Notes: generated by a model not told the origin, from the letters alone. A DNA stretch of 64,000 bases from Laribacter hongkongensis DSM 14985 (GCF_000423285.1 NZ_AUHR01000003.1:1-64000), one strand, 5' to 3'; shown: positions 41,756 through 52,603, counted from the first letter of the stretch. Numbers and translations: made by a program.

Positions 41756-42976
41756 TCAAGTCTCCGTAGCATAAGGCGCGGCCTGGCCGGCATCGCGCAA
41801 GAACAGGGTCAGAAGGTCGTTGAGGAAGCGTTGCCCCTGGGGCGTGGGTGCCAGCCGGGCCGGATCGGCATCCAGCAGACCCTGCCGGACGGCCTCGGCC
41901 AGCTCGCGGCTGATGCGGGCCAGCGGTACGCCGGTGCGTTCGCTGAAAAGGGGCGTTGGCACGCCGCCGGTCAGGCGCAGCGCATTCATCATGAATTCGA
42001 ACGGCCGGTCGACCACGGCAATTTCGTGCTCGTTTTGGACCGCCTGCCCACGGGCGACGGCCTCCAGGTAGGCCTGCGGCTGCTTGTGCTTCATCTGCCG
42101 CACGATGCGGTCGGCAAAGCTGATCTTGCCATGGGCACCGGCACCGATACCCAGGTAGTCGCCAAACGTCCAGTAATTGAGGTTGTGGCGGCTTTCGAAT
42201 CCGGGGCGGGCAAAGGCCGAGGTTTCGTAGTGGCAAAAGCCGGCTTCGGCCAGCCTGGCTTCGATGGCTTCCTGCATGTCGGCCGAGGTGTCATCGTCCG
42301 GCAGCCCGGCCGGGGGCGCGGCAGCAAACAGCGTGTTCGGTTCCAGCGTCAGGTGATAGCAGGAAAGATGCGTGGGACGGTGCGCCACGGCCGCCGTGAC
42401 GTCGGCCTGAGCCTCGGCCAGGGTCTGGCCGGGCAGGGCATACATCAGGTCAAGATTGAAGGTATCGAAAGTGTCGGCCGCCAGATCAGCCGCCAGGTGG
42501 GCCTCCTTGCCATCGTGGACGCGGCCGAGCGCATGCAGGAAGCGGTCGTCAAAACTCTGGATGCCGATCGACAGCCGGTTGATGCCGGCGGCCCGGTATT
42601 CGCGGAAGCGGCCCGCCTCGGCAGTGCTGGGGTTGGCTTCCAGCGTGATCTCGGCCTGCGGGTCGAGCTTCAGGCGCGCACGCACGCCTGACAACAGGCG
42701 GTCGAATGCTTCGGCAGACAGCAGGCTCGGCGTGCCGCCACCGATGAACACCGTTTTCAGTGACCGGCCCCAGACCAGCGGCAGTGACTGGTCCAGATCA
42801 GCGAGCAGGGCATCGATGTAGCCGGCCTCGTCCACCGGTCCGCGCACGCCGTGCGAATTGAAGTCGCAGTACGGGCATTTTTTCAGGCACCACGGCACAT
42901 GCACGTAGAGCGACAACGGGGGCAGGACGGTCAGCTCCCCGGCTTTCTGCGGGGTGGCGATCAGACTGGGGCCCAT
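41756..42976 (-). CDS. hemW: Radical SAM family heme chaperone HemW
   Basis: A 406-residue radical-SAM protein: [21 protein letters not shown] holds the CxxxCxxC cluster site, [10 protein letters not shown] follows, [17 protein letters not shown] and [11 protein letters not shown] are the HemW-specific blocks, and a C-terminal winged helix ends the protein. HemW (once called oxygen-independent coproporphyrinogen oxidase-like) binds heme and hands it to apoproteins, and does not show coproporphyrinogen oxidation. Start at 42976 ([10 protein letters not shown]) 1 nt after the rdgB stop, so the two are coupled. Distinguished from HemN by shorter length and lack of its extended motif. Confidence 0.92.
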   Translation of the reverse strand: MGPSLIATPQKAGELTVLPPLSLYVHVPWCLKKCPYCDFNSHGVRGPVDEAGYIDALLADLDQSLPLVWGRSLKTVFIGGGTPSLLSAEAFDRLLSGVRARLKLDPQAEITLEANPSTAEAGRFREYRAAGINRLSIGIQSFDDRFLHALGRVHDGKEAHLAADLAADTFDTFNLDLMYALPGQTLAEAQADVTAAVAHRPTHLSCYHLTLEPNTLFAAAPPAGLPDDDTSADMQEAIEARLAEAGFCHYETSAFARPGFESRHNLNYWTFGDYLGIGAGAHGKISFADRIVRQMKHKQPQAYLEAVARGQAVQNEHEIAVVDRPFEFMMNALRLTGGVPTPLFSERTGVPLARISRELAEAVRQGLLDADPARLAPTPQGQRFLNDLLTLFLRDAGQAAPYATET

Positions 42977-42977
42977 G

Positions 42978-43574
42978 TCAGCGCAGGGCCTCAAGCTTGC
43001 TGACCAGCTGGCGCAGGGCCTGGCCGCGGTGGCTGTCACGGTTTTTGGTGGCCGGGTCCAGTTCGGCGACCGAGCACTGGTGGTCCGGCAGCCAGAACAG
43101 CGGGTCGTAGCCGAATCCGCCGTCACCGCGCGGGGCGGTCAGGATTTCGCCTGGCCACATGGCATCGGCCACGATCGGCTGCGGATCGTCCTCCGAGCGG
43201 ACCAGCACCAGCACGCAGTAGTAATGTCCCCGGCGGCGGGTGTTGCCGGCCAGTCTTTCCAGCAGGTAGGCATTGTTGCGGGCATCCGATTTCGGCTCGC
43301 CGGCAAAGCGTGCCGACAGCACGCCTGGCGCACCGCCCAGGGTATCGACGCACAGGCCGGAATCATCGGCCAGTGCCGGCAGGCCGGTCAGGCGGCTGGC
43401 ATGACGGGCCTTGGTCAGGGCATTTTCCAGAAAGGTGCCGTAGGGTTCTTCGGCCTCGGGAACATTCAGGGCGCGCTGCGGCAGGACTTCGTCAACGCCG
43501 AGCGGAGCCAGGAGCGCGCTGAATTCGCGCAGTTTGCCGGCGTTGTTGGAAGCCAGGACCAGACGGGAAAACAT
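42978..43574 (-). CDS. rdgB: RdgB/HAM1 XTP/dITP pyrophosphatase
   Basis: A 198-residue enzyme that removes noncanonical purine triphosphates (ITP, XTP, dITP) from the nucleotide pool. Motifs SRLVLASNNAGKLREFSALLAPLG, ENALTKARHASRLTGLPALADDSGLCVDTLGG and GGFGYDPLFWLPDH are diagnostic. Start at 43574 (MFSRLVLASNN) at the usual family position. First gene of the rdgB-hemW-ridA operon, divergent from the patatin gene 166 bp upstream. Rdg-type genes near hemW are a standard arrangement. Confidence 0.95.
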   Translation of the reverse strand: MFSRLVLASNNAGKLREFSALLAPLGVDEVLPQRALNVPEAEEPYGTFLENALTKARHASRLTGLPALADDSGLCVDTLGGAPGVLSARFAGEPKSDARNNAYLLERLAGNTRRRGHYYCVLVLVRSEDDPQPIVADAMWPGEILTAPRGDGGFGYDPLFWLPDHQCSVAELDPATKNRDSHRGQALRQLVSKLEALR

Positions 43575-43740
43575 GGGGCAATCGCTTTGTCGGTAGTGAA
43601 GGTTGATTGCCGGCATTTTAACAGCGTGTTCCGGACGGCGACGCGGCAACTGCAACAGCCGGGGCTTTTCGGGTTGCAAATGCACGGCGGCAACAGGTGC
43701 CCCTCTATAATGGCGTCGTTATTGCCGGATGCGATGCCCA

Positions 43741-45972
43741 ATGTCCTTGAAAAAACTGTTTAGTATGGCTCTGTGCAGTCTGGCCTGCGTGTTGCCGCTG
43801 GTGACCCAGGCCGCATCCGCCAATGCCGAGCGCCCGCGCATCGGTCTGGTACTGGGGGGCGGCGGCGCGCGAGGCTTTGCCCACCTGGGGGTGCTGGAGG
43901 AGCTGGAACGCCTGCGCATCCCGATCGACTGTCTGGCTGGTGCTTCGGCCGGTGCGCTGATCGGTGGTTTCTATGCTGCCGGGCGGCCGGTGGCCGAATT
44001 GCAGCAGCAGTTTGCTGATGCCGACTGGGATGCCATGCTGGCCGGGCGGGCTGCCCGCTCCAACGTGCCGTTTACCGTCAAGCGCGACGATTTCCTCAAC
44101 TATTTCGATTTTGCCGTCGGCGTGCGCGATGGCAGTTTGCAACTGCCGCGAGGTGCGATCAATTCACAGGAAATCGACCTCTTCATCCGTGATCTGGCGC
44201 GCAACGTACACCGGGACAGCTTTGATGCCCTGCCGATCCCGTTTCAGGCCATGGCGACAGACCTGACCACCGGCGAGCCGGTGACCTTCCGTAGCGGAGA
44301 CCTGGCCACGGCCTTGCGAGCCAGCATGGCGGTGCCGGGCCTGTTTGATCCGGTGCCCTACGGCGACAGCCTGCTGGTCGATGGTGGCCTGGCCCGCCAG
44401 CTGCCGATCCAGAACCTGAAAAACCAGTGTGCCGACATCCTGATCGTGGTGGATGTCGGTACGCCGTCGCTCAAGCCGGGCGCCATCCGCTCGGTGCTTG
44501 ACGTGGTAGCGCAGGCCACCAACATCGGCGTGCAGCAGAACGTACGCCAGCAAATGCGCTATCTCGACAAGCGGGATATTTTCATCCGGCCGGATCTGGG
44601 TAACTACACCAGCGCCAGCTTCAGTGCCAGCCCGCAGCTGGCCGAGCTGGGGCGGAAGGCCATTCGCCAGCATGCCGAAGCCCTGTCGGCGTTGTCGCTG
44701 GACGAAGATGACTACCGGGCATGGCAACAGAGGCACCAGCAGGTCGAGGAACGCCAGCCGGAAGTCAGCCGGATTACGGTCGCCGAAACCCGCTACGTAT
44801 CGCCCGAGGCGCTGCGTCAGCCACTGGAGCGGCTGGAAGGCCAGCCACTGGATACCGGAGAGCTGCACCGGACACTGCGCGAAGCCTATGCCAGCGGCGA
44901 TTACGAGCGCTTGAATTACGGCTTGAGGGATGAGGCAGACGGCCGGGTGGCCATTGACGTACAGGCCGAGGATCGCTCCATCGCGCCCAACTATCTACGG
45001 TTCGGGATGACGTTTGCCTCGGAAACCAGCGGGGAATCCACCTTTAACCTGAATTTCGGCTACACCCGGCGCTGGCTGAATGCCGCCGGAGCCGAGTGGC
45101 GTAATGTAGTCCGCTTTGGGCAGAAGGATGCCTTCGGTACCGAGTGGTACCAGCCGCTGTCGGTCGGCAACCCGTGGTTTGGTTACGCCGCTGCCGGTTA
45201 CAGCCAGCGCCCCTTTACCCTGTTCAACCGGGAGGGTGAACAGATTGCCCGTTTTGACATCAGCTCTCCGCGGCTGTCGGTCGGTGGCGGCCGGTCGCTG
45301 GGCAATTACGGTGAGGTCCGTGTTGGGCTGACGCACGGGCATGATGAAACCAGGCTGAGTCTTGGTGATCCGGGTGTATTCGGACGTGAAGGCCGGCGTA
45401 ATCCGGTCGGCGGGATCGAGGCTTCACTGGTGGTCGACCAGTTCGACAGTCCCAGACTGCCGCGCAGCGGATATCTGGCGACGCTGCATGCTTACCAGGG
45501 CATCCGGGGGCTGGGGGATGACGATGAAACCCGGCGCTTGCTGATGAGTCTGGACAAGGCGTATCCCTTTGATGCCAATACCGTATTGCGTGTGACCTTC
45601 AAGGGCTCGGCACTGTTGCAGTCTGACAGCCTGCAAGTGGACGAGTTTTCGACCCTGGGCGGATTCCTGAACCTGTCGGGTTACAAGGCTGACCAGCTGG
45701 TTGGCGAAAAGGTTGCGCTGGTACGGCTGATGGGATACCGGCGGGTGGCCAGCCTGCCTTCGGCGCTGGGCAGCGGCCTGTATCTGGGCGGCTCGCTGGA
45801 GGCGGGGCGGGTCTGGGGTGTGCCGGACGGTTACGCGCAAAAAACCGGCTGGATTCCGGCAGGTTCGCTGTTTGCGGCAGCCGACAGTCTGCTGGGGCCG
45901 CTGTTTCTGGGTGTGGGCTATGCGGAGGGCGGCAAACTGACGGCTTATCTGACTTTGGGCATGGATTACTGA
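43741..45972 (+). CDS. PlpD-like type Vd patatin autotransporter
   Basis: A 743-residue secreted lipase/outer-membrane fusion. Signal peptide MSLKKLFSMALCSLACVLPL ending QAASA; patatin domain with oxyanion GGGGARGFAHLG, nucleophile GASAG (residues about 65-70) and catalytic Asp in VDGGLARQLP; one POTRA domain (about 350-420, VSPEALRQPLERLEG); and a 16-strand BamA-like barrel with the terminal motif AYLTLGMDY. This is the domain order of Pseudomonas PlpD and Fusobacterium FplA (type Vd secretion). Predicted to show phospholipase A1-like activity at the cell surface. ATG at 43741; an in-frame ATG 12 nt upstream exists. Confidence 0.9.
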   Translation: MSLKKLFSMALCSLACVLPLVTQAASANAERPRIGLVLGGGGARGFAHLGVLEELERLRIPIDCLAGASAGALIGGFYAAGRPVAELQQQFADADWDAMLAGRAARSNVPFTVKRDDFLNYFDFAVGVRDGSLQLPRGAINSQEIDLFIRDLARNVHRDSFDALPIPFQAMATDLTTGEPVTFRSGDLATALRASMAVPGLFDPVPYGDSLLVDGGLARQLPIQNLKNQCADILIVVDVGTPSLKPGAIRSVLDVVAQATNIGVQQNVRQQMRYLDKRDIFIRPDLGNYTSASFSASPQLAELGRKAIRQHAEALSALSLDEDDYRAWQQRHQQVEERQPEVSRITVAETRYVSPEALRQPLERLEGQPLDTGELHRTLREAYASGDYERLNYGLRDEADGRVAIDVQAEDRSIAPNYLRFGMTFASETSGESTFNLNFGYTRRWLNAAGAEWRNVVRFGQKDAFGTEWYQPLSVGNPWFGYAAAGYSQRPFTLFNREGEQIARFDISSPRLSVGGGRSLGNYGEVRVGLTHGHDETRLSLGDPGVFGREGRRNPVGGIEASLVVDQFDSPRLPRSGYLATLHAYQGIRGLGDDDETRRLLMSLDKAYPFDANTVLRVTFKGSALLQSDSLQVDEFSTLGGFLNLSGYKADQLVGEKVALVRLMGYRRVASLPSALGSGLYLGGSLEAGRVWGVPDGYAQKTGWIPAGSLFAAADSLLGPLFLGVGYAEGGKLTAYLTLGMDY

Positions 45973-46025
45973 ACCGGCTCACGTAAGATGGGCAGGCAAC
46001 TGCGTCAGGTATTGAAAGGCTGGTC

Positions 46026-46403
46026 ATGAATCCGTCAATTTGCCTCTTTTCCTATGTGTGCCCGATTCCGGTGTACGACGAGCCACGCGAGGATCGCCGG
46101 GTCAGCGGTCAGCCGCGCCGGACGACCTGGAACCATTACGACAGTGATGACGGCGTGGTGTCCGCTGGTGTGTGGGCCTGCGAAACCGGCCGCTGGCGCA
46201 TTGCGTTTGCTGCGGACAAGGAGGAGTTCTTTGCCGTGCTGGAGGGCCGGGTACGGCTGTGGGACGCCGACGGTGTGGCTGTCGAAGTGCGGGCCGGGGA
46301 CGCTGCCGTGATTCCGGCAGGTTTTCGTGGCGAGTTCGAAGTCTGCGAGCCGGTACGCAAGTTTTACGTGGTGGTATCGCGTAACGGCGGAAAGGCACGA
46401 TGA
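46026..46403 (+). CDS. Cupin-domain protein (DUF861-like)
   Basis: A 125-residue protein with a cupin_3-type double-stranded beta-helix: GVVSAGVWACETGRWRIAFAADKEEFFAVLEGRVRLWDADG, then GDAAVIPAGFRGEFEVCEPVRKFYV. It starts MNPSICLFSYVCPIPVYDEPRE and has no signal peptide. The family (ethanolamine utilisation EutQ-like/DUF861) includes proteins with unclear enzymatic roles. Ends by overlapping the next start by 4 nt (ATGA), so it is co-translated with the lipoprotein. Start follows the patatin gene by 53 bp; the three may share a transcript. Confidence 0.75.
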   Translation: MNPSICLFSYVCPIPVYDEPREDRRVSGQPRRTTWNHYDSDDGVVSAGVWACETGRWRIAFAADKEEFFAVLEGRVRLWDADGVAVEVRAGDAAVIPAGFRGEFEVCEPVRKFYVVVSRNGGKAR

Positions 46404-46720
46404 AGACCGGCCGGCATGGCGGCATGCGCCGGCTGCTGGTGGCCGGGGTGGCGGTTGTCCTGCTTGCGGGCTGCGCCACTTCCCGGCTGACCAGCGCCAA
46501 CTATGCCCGGATCAATGACGGCATGGACCGGGCTGATGTAGTGGCCATCCTGGGGGAGCCGGCTGAAATGGTCAGCGGCTCGCTGCTGGGGGAAGGCGGT
46601 GGTGGTGCCGTGTGGCGGCAGGGGGATACGGTGATCGTCATCCAGTTTGCCGGTGACCGGGTGGCCGGCAAGCAGATCGTCAAGGGGCGTGCCGTCGGCC
46701 TGCTGGACTGGCTGGAATGA
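46400..46720 (+). CDS. Putative lipoprotein, BamE/SmpA-like fold
   Basis: A 106-residue lipoprotein: an N-terminal hydrophobic segment leads to lipobox LAGC (Cys25). The mature part SRLTSANYARINDGMDRADVVAILGEP has the pattern of the BamE/OmlA and DUF3862 fold (INxGMxxxxVxxILGxP), ending with VWRQGDTVIVIQFAGDRVAGKQ, where the VW and FxxxxVxxK repeats are also typical. Not BamE itself, which usually has a longer C-terminus, but of that structural group. It overlaps the cupin gene by 4 nt and is followed by a strong terminator. A second Met at 46424 could be the start. Confidence 0.75.
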   Translation: MKTGRHGGMRRLLVAGVAVVLLAGCATSRLTSANYARINDGMDRADVVAILGEPAEMVSGSLLGEGGGGAVWRQGDTVIVIQFAGDRVAGKQIVKGRAVGLLDWLE

Positions 46721-46737
46721 GCTTTTCCTCCATGAAC

Positions 46738-46764
46738 AAAGGCGACCCTGCGGGTCGCCTTTTT
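46738..46764. terminator. Bidirectional intrinsic terminator
   Basis: AAAGGCGACCC / GGGTCGCCTTT with a 3-nt loop, T run on both sides; it separates the lipoprotein gene and the facing AraC-type gene. Confidence 0.9.
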
Positions 46765-46768
46765 GCCG

Positions 46769-47785
46769 TCATGCCTCGCCGTGCCGGGCAGGCAGGGCCC
46801 GCTGGGCGCGTTCTTCGCGCGGCGTGATGCCGAAGTGGTTGCGGTAGGTGCTGGAAAAGTGCGGACCGCTGGAAAATCCGCACGACAGGCCGATCTGCAC
46901 GATGGACTTGCTGGTCTGCTGCAACAGCTGTCGGGCGCGGTTAAGGCGCAGCTCCAGGTAATAGCGTGACGGCACCGTGTTGAGGTACTGCTTGAACAGG
47001 CGCTCGAGCTGCCGCCGCGATACCCCGACGTAGAACGCGATGTCGTCGGTCGACAACGGCTCTTCGATGTTGGCTTCCATCAGGCTGACAGCTTCGGTGA
47101 GCTTGGGCTGGCTGCCGCCGATGCGGGTGGCCAGCGGGATGCGCTGGCGCTCGCTGCCCGGACGGATGCGCTCAAGGCTGAAACGCTCGGAAATCTCGGC
47201 GGCAAACTCGTTGCCGTGCTGCTGGCCGATCAGCGTCAGCATGAAATCCAGCGTTGCAGCCCCGCCGGCGCAGCTGGCCCGCTGGCGGTCAATTTCGAAG
47301 AGGTTCGACGATACGATTACGTCATCAAATGCTTCGGAAAAGCGTGCCATTTCTTCCCAGTGGATGGTGGCGCGGTATCCCGACAACAGGCCGATCCGGG
47401 CCAGCAGGAAACTGGCGGTTTCCATGCCGGCAATCAGGCAGCCTTCCTGGGCAAACGGCATCAGTTGCTGGGCCAGCAGGTCGCAGTCGAAGTCGACGTT
47501 CAGGTCGTCGGCAAACACGAAAATGCCATCGAGCTTGGGAGCGAATTCGGGTGCCAGGTCGGCTGCCAGGTCAATGCCGTTGGCCGCACGCACCCGGCCA
47601 CCGTCCAGCGACAGCGTCAGGGTGTCGTAGAGCTTGCGTTCGGCACGGTCGTTGGCCGCGGCAAGCACGTCCATTGCCAGTGCGTAGCTCGACAGCGAGA
47701 AACGCGGCAGCAGCAGGAAGCCATAACGCCTGAGCGTTGGCGGCGCAGAGTCGGCGTGGAGTCGTTTGCGGAGCGGAATGGGCAC
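46769..47785 (-). CDS. GlxA-family AraC-type transcriptional regulator
   Basis: About 338 residues. N-terminal DJ-1/PfpI-like domain (RRYGFLLLPRFSLSSYALAMDVLAAANDRAERKLYDT), and a C-terminal AraC DNA-binding domain with two helix-turn-helix motifs (STDDIAFYVGVSRRQLERLFKQYLNTVPSRYYLELRLNRARQLL and SIVQIGLSCGFSSGPHFSSTYRNHFGITPRE in pieces). Close in pattern to GbdR/CdhR-like regulators of glycine betaine, choline or carnitine breakdown; target genes are not in the window. There is no ATG near the expected N-terminus: I used the GTG at 47785, but a TTG at 47848 is equally open. Neither has a convincing Shine-Dalgarno, so the start is uncertain. Confidence 0.82.
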   Translation of the reverse strand: MPIPLRKRLHADSAPPTLRRYGFLLLPRFSLSSYALAMDVLAAANDRAERKLYDTLTLSLDGGRVRAANGIDLAADLAPEFAPKLDGIFVFADDLNVDFDCDLLAQQLMPFAQEGCLIAGMETASFLLARIGLLSGYRATIHWEEMARFSEAFDDVIVSSNLFEIDRQRASCAGGAATLDFMLTLIGQQHGNEFAAEISERFSLERIRPGSERQRIPLATRIGGSQPKLTEAVSLMEANIEEPLSTDDIAFYVGVSRRQLERLFKQYLNTVPSRYYLELRLNRARQLLQQTSKSIVQIGLSCGFSSGPHFSSTYRNHFGITPREERAQRALPARHGEA

Positions 47786-47923
47786 GATAAGCAGCCAATC
47801 AAGCGAACCTGCACAGCATTCGCCGGGTGAGAGTAAACGGGACGGCAACCTATAGAAGTTTAACCTGAAATACCGATTTATGCGGAATTGTTCACAATAC
47901 TCTGTTATGGCGCAAATTCATCC

Positions 47924-48547
47924 TTAATGATTGAGCATCGGAAACAGCCGGTACAGCCCGTTGACAATGACTTCTACCGACACGGCCGCCAGCACCATGC
48001 CCATCACCCGGTTGACAATGTTGATGCCGGTCTGGCCAAGCATGCGGCTGATGGGTGTGGCGGCGCGCAAGGCTACGTAGCAGGTCACGGCGATCAGGCC
48101 GCAGGCCAGCAGCAGCATCACAAGTTCTATCCAGTCGTGCGAGGTGCTGGCATAGATGATGATGGTGGACATGGTGCCCGGACCGGTCATCAGCGGAATG
48201 GCCAGCGGCACGACGGCAATGTTGGTCTTGAACTCGGCTTCTTCCTGTTCCTGGCGCGTGGTCTTGGTCGGCGTCTGCTTGGCGTTCATCATGGCAATGG
48301 CGATCAGCATCATCAGGATGCCGCCGCCGACCTGGAACGACCCGACGCTGATGTTCAGGAATTTCAGGATGGTTTCGCCCAACAGGGCAAAGGTGACCGT
48401 GACGATGGCCACCGCTTTGGATGTGGTCAGCGCAATGCGCTGGCGCTCTTCTGCCGTCGAGTTGGGGGTCAGGCTGATGAAGATCGGAATGGCCCCGATC
48501 GGGTTGACCAGCACGAGAAGCGCAATGAATATCTTGAAGACTTCCAT
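47924..48547 (-). CDS. MarC family inner-membrane protein
   Basis: A 207-residue protein with six hydrophobic helices. The N-terminus MEVFKIFIALLVLVNPIGAIPIFISLTPNSTAEERQRIA, the middle LMMLIAIAMMNAKQ and FKTNIAVVPLAIPLMTGPGTMSTIIIYAS are typical of the MarC/YchE/YhgN family. Once believed to confer multiple antibiotic resistance, the family has no established function. Start at 48547. It shares a terminator region with dapE behind it but faces the same direction, so transcription of dapE stops before it. Confidence 0.9.
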   Translation of the reverse strand: MEVFKIFIALLVLVNPIGAIPIFISLTPNSTAEERQRIALTTSKAVAIVTVTFALLGETILKFLNISVGSFQVGGGILMMLIAIAMMNAKQTPTKTTRQEQEEAEFKTNIAVVPLAIPLMTGPGTMSTIIIYASTSHDWIELVMLLLACGLIAVTCYVALRAATPISRMLGQTGINIVNRVMGMVLAAVSVEVIVNGLYRLFPMLNH

Positions 48548-48571
48548 GGTTATCCGGAATTTCGCACAAAC

Positions 48572-50063
<1,492 letters not shown>

Positions 50064-50167
50064 GATCGGGTCGGTTCGGGTTGAGCTGCCGGGCGGCAGC
50101 GGAAAGTGGGCGACTATAGCATGCAGACTTGTCGTTGTTATGTCGCTACGGCGGCGTGACAGACAAG

Positions 50168-50195
50168 AAAACGGCCATGTGCAACACATGGCCGG
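50168..50195 (-). terminator. Intrinsic terminator of fadD
   Basis: CGGCCATGT / ACATGGCCG stem, 5-nt loop, then TTTTC on the minus strand. Confidence 0.85.
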
Positions 50196-50223
50196 GATGC
50201 CCGGAAATGCCGGAGGGCGCGGC

Positions 50224-51894
50224 TCAGGCGGTGGTTTCGTCCCTGAGGGCGCGGCGCAGGATCTTGCCGACGTTGGTCTTGGGCAGTTCGTTACGGAATT
50301 CTACGAATTTTGGAACTTTGTAACCGGTCAGGTTGGCCTTGCAGTGTTCGATGATGTCGCGCTCGGTCAGGTTCGGGTCCTTGCGGACGACGAATACCTT
50401 GACGACTTCGCCCGACTTGTCGTCCGGCAGGCCGATGCAGGCTACTTCGAGCACGCCCGGGTGCATGGCGACCACGTCCTCGATTTCGTTCGGGTAAACG
50501 TTGAAACCCGAAACCAGGATCATGTCCTTTTTGCGGTCGACCAGCTTGACGAAGCCGTCGGGAGTAATGACCGCCATGTCGCCGGTAGCCAGAAAGCCGT
50601 CCTGTCCCAGAACCTTGGCGGTTTCTTCCGGCCGGTTCCAGTAGCCTTTCATGACCTGCGGACCCTTGATGAACAGTTCACCGGCTTCGCCCATGGCAAC
50701 TTCTCGGCCTTCTAGGTCACGTATCTGGATGTCGGTGGAAGGAACGGGCAGGCCGATGCAGCCGTTGTAGGCGGGCAGGGTCAGCGGGTTGATGCAGGCG
50801 GCCGGGCTGGTTTCGGTCAGGCCGTAGGCTTCGATCAGTGGAATGCCGGTGACCTGTTTCCATTTGTCTGCCACGGCTTTCTGGACCGCCATGCCGCCAC
50901 CCAGCACGACCCTCCAGCTGGAAAAGTCGAGTCTGGAAAAGTCGGGGTGGTTGACCAAAGCGTTGAACAGGGTGTTGACGCCGGTCATGGCGGTGACCTT
51001 GTACTTGCCCATCTCCTTGATGAAGCCCGGAATGTCGCGCGGGTTGGTGATCAGGATGTTGAGGGCGCCGGAACGGGTGAAGACCATCAGGTTGGCCGTC
51101 AGCGAGAAGATGTGGTAGAGCGGCAGGGCCGTAACGATGATTTCCTGTCCGGGGCGGACCTGGTTTTTCACCCATTCGGCAGCCTGCTGCATGTTGGCCA
51201 CGATATTGCCGTGGGTGAGCATGGCGCCTTTGGAGACGCCGGTGGTGCCGCCGGTGTACTGGAGGAAGGCAATGTCGTCGTGCGTCAGCGCAGCATCCTC
51301 GCAGCTGGCCTGCCGTCCGGCGGCCAGCGCATCAAGGAAGCGGACATGGCCCGGCAGCCGGTAGGGCGGTACCATCTTCTTCACCTTGCGCAGCACGAAG
51401 TTGACGATGGTCCGCTTGGGGAAGCCCAGCAGGTCGCCCACGCCGGTAACGATGACCTGCGTGACCGGGGTGCGGCGGATGACCTGCTCCAGCACGCTGG
51501 CAAAATTCTCGACGATCACGATGGCGTCGGTGCCTGCATCCTTGAGCTGGTGTTCGAGTTCGCGCGGAGTGTAGAGCGGGTTAACGTTGACCACGGTATA
51601 GCCGGCTCGCAGGATGCCGAACACCGCAACCGGATATTGCAGCAGGTTGGGCATCATGACGGCCACGCGGCTGCCGCGGGCAAGCCTGAGCGTGTTTTGC
51701 AGGTAGGAGCCGAATTCGCGGCTGAGGACATCCAGTTCGCCGTAGCTCAGCACCTTGTCCATGTTGGCCATGGCTGGCCGGTCACGGAACTGTCCGACGG
51801 CCTGACGGAAGACGTCCGGGATCGAGGCAAACTCGTTGGTGTCGACTTCATGACGCACGCCCGGCTCGTAGTTCTTGAACCAGATCTTTTCCAT
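50224..51894 (-). CDS. fadD: Long-chain fatty acid--CoA ligase
   Basis: A 556-residue acyl-adenylate-forming enzyme that activates imported fatty acids as acyl-CoA at the inner membrane. Signature blocks: LQYTGGTTGVSKGAMLTH (P-loop), PLIEAYGLTETSPAACIN, TGDMAVITPDGFVKLVDRKKDMILVSGFNVYPNEIEDV, and C-terminal GKILRRALRDE. MEKIWFKNYEPGVRHEVD is the typical FadD N-terminus. Length fits E. coli FadD (561). Start set at 51894 with GGAGAG upstream. A palindromic operator-like site 91 bp upstream points to fatty-acid control. Confidence 0.93.
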   Translation of the reverse strand: MEKIWFKNYEPGVRHEVDTNEFASIPDVFRQAVGQFRDRPAMANMDKVLSYGELDVLSREFGSYLQNTLRLARGSRVAVMMPNLLQYPVAVFGILRAGYTVVNVNPLYTPRELEHQLKDAGTDAIVIVENFASVLEQVIRRTPVTQVIVTGVGDLLGFPKRTIVNFVLRKVKKMVPPYRLPGHVRFLDALAAGRQASCEDAALTHDDIAFLQYTGGTTGVSKGAMLTHGNIVANMQQAAEWVKNQVRPGQEIIVTALPLYHIFSLTANLMVFTRSGALNILITNPRDIPGFIKEMGKYKVTAMTGVNTLFNALVNHPDFSRLDFSSWRVVLGGGMAVQKAVADKWKQVTGIPLIEAYGLTETSPAACINPLTLPAYNGCIGLPVPSTDIQIRDLEGREVAMGEAGELFIKGPQVMKGYWNRPEETAKVLGQDGFLATGDMAVITPDGFVKLVDRKKDMILVSGFNVYPNEIEDVVAMHPGVLEVACIGLPDDKSGEVVKVFVVRKDPNLTERDIIEHCKANLTGYKVPKFVEFRNELPKTNVGKILRRALRDETTA

Positions 51895-51984
51895 GGGTGT
51901 CTCTCCTCGGTTGGGCTGCTGTGGCGCAGGTCTTGTATGTCTGCCTGGTGTGGTCATGCAAAAAGGATGGTTGACATGACGAGC

Positions 51985-51998
51985 CAAACGGTCGTTTG
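51985..51998. promoter_or_regulatory. Palindromic operator upstream of fadD
   Basis: CAAACG-GT-CGTTTG is a perfect 6-bp palindrome with a 2-nt centre, 91 bp upstream of the fadD start. TetR-family fatty-acid repressors (PsrA/FadR-like of proteobacteria) bind AAAC/GTTT-type palindromes of this kind; the exact regulator is inferred. Confidence 0.5.
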
Positions 51999-52116
51999 AT
52001 TTTGAGGGACTTTAGCCCAGTTATCTGCATGTCGTAAAGGGAGGCGCGCAAGCCGGAGTGCGTGCCCTCCGGCAAAGATAAGGCAGGCCGCGGTTTTCTT
52101 CCGGTGAAAAAGCGGG

Positions 52117-52158
52117 TAAAATCTGATTGTTTAGGGATGGGCGTTTCGCCCATTTTTT
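52117..52158 (+). promoter_or_regulatory. rimP leader: promoter -10 and attenuator-like terminator
   Basis: A good -10 TAAAAT (52117-52122) is followed 14 nt later by a perfect stem ATGGGCG / CGCCCAT (52137-52153, loop TTT) and six T, ending 19 nt before the rimP start. The hairpin lies inside the mRNA leader, so it should cause premature termination unless overcome. NusA, encoded by the next gene, is a termination factor, which makes autoregulation plausible. Confidence 0.65.
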
Positions 52159-52177
52159 ATTTGCGGAACGAAACTGA

Positions 52178-52603
52178 ATGGATGTCCGTACGTTGTTGGA
52201 AACCACCCTGTCCGGGTTGGGTTATGAGCTGGTCGATTTCGAACTCGGGCATGGCGGCCTGATGCGCGTGTTCATCGACGCGCCGGCAGGAATTGCACTG
52301 GATGATTGCGTCAAGGTGAGCAACCACCTGACGCGGCTTTTTACTGTGGAAAACATCGATTATGACCGGCTGGAAGTCAGCTCGCCCGGTCTTGACCGTC
52401 CGTTGACGCGCGAAGCGGATTATGCGCGCTTTGCCGGGGAGCGGGTGCGCATCAAGACGCGCCTGCCGATCGGTGAACGCAAGAAATTTGCCGGCACGCT
52501 GGTCGGGCTGGCAGACGGACAGGTCGAACTCGATATCGATGGCGAGCGCGTGGCGATTCCGCTTGCCAGCATCGACAAGGCCCGGCTTGACCCGCAGTTT
52601 TAA
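52178..52603 (+). CDS. rimP: Ribosome maturation factor RimP
   Basis: A 141-residue 30S maturation factor. The N-terminal domain [34 protein letters not shown] and the [26 protein letters not shown] block ([18 protein letters not shown]) with C-terminal SH3-like domain [24 protein letters not shown] are typical. ATG at 52178 with GGAA upstream. First gene of the nusA-infB block, with the usual order rimP-nusA-infB-rbfA-truB-rpsO-pnp. Confidence 0.95.
   Translation: MDVRTLLETTLSGLGYELVDFELGHGGLMRVFIDAPAGIALDDCVKVSNHLTRLFTVENIDYDRLEVSSPGLDRPLTREADYARFAGERVRIKTRLPIGERKKFAGTLVGLADGQVELDIDGERVAIPLASIDKARLDPQF

Noticed and set aside
51999..52136. Initiator tRNA gene (metY) before rimP as in E. coli
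   Set aside because: No cloverleaf or CCA end could be found between fadD and rimP.
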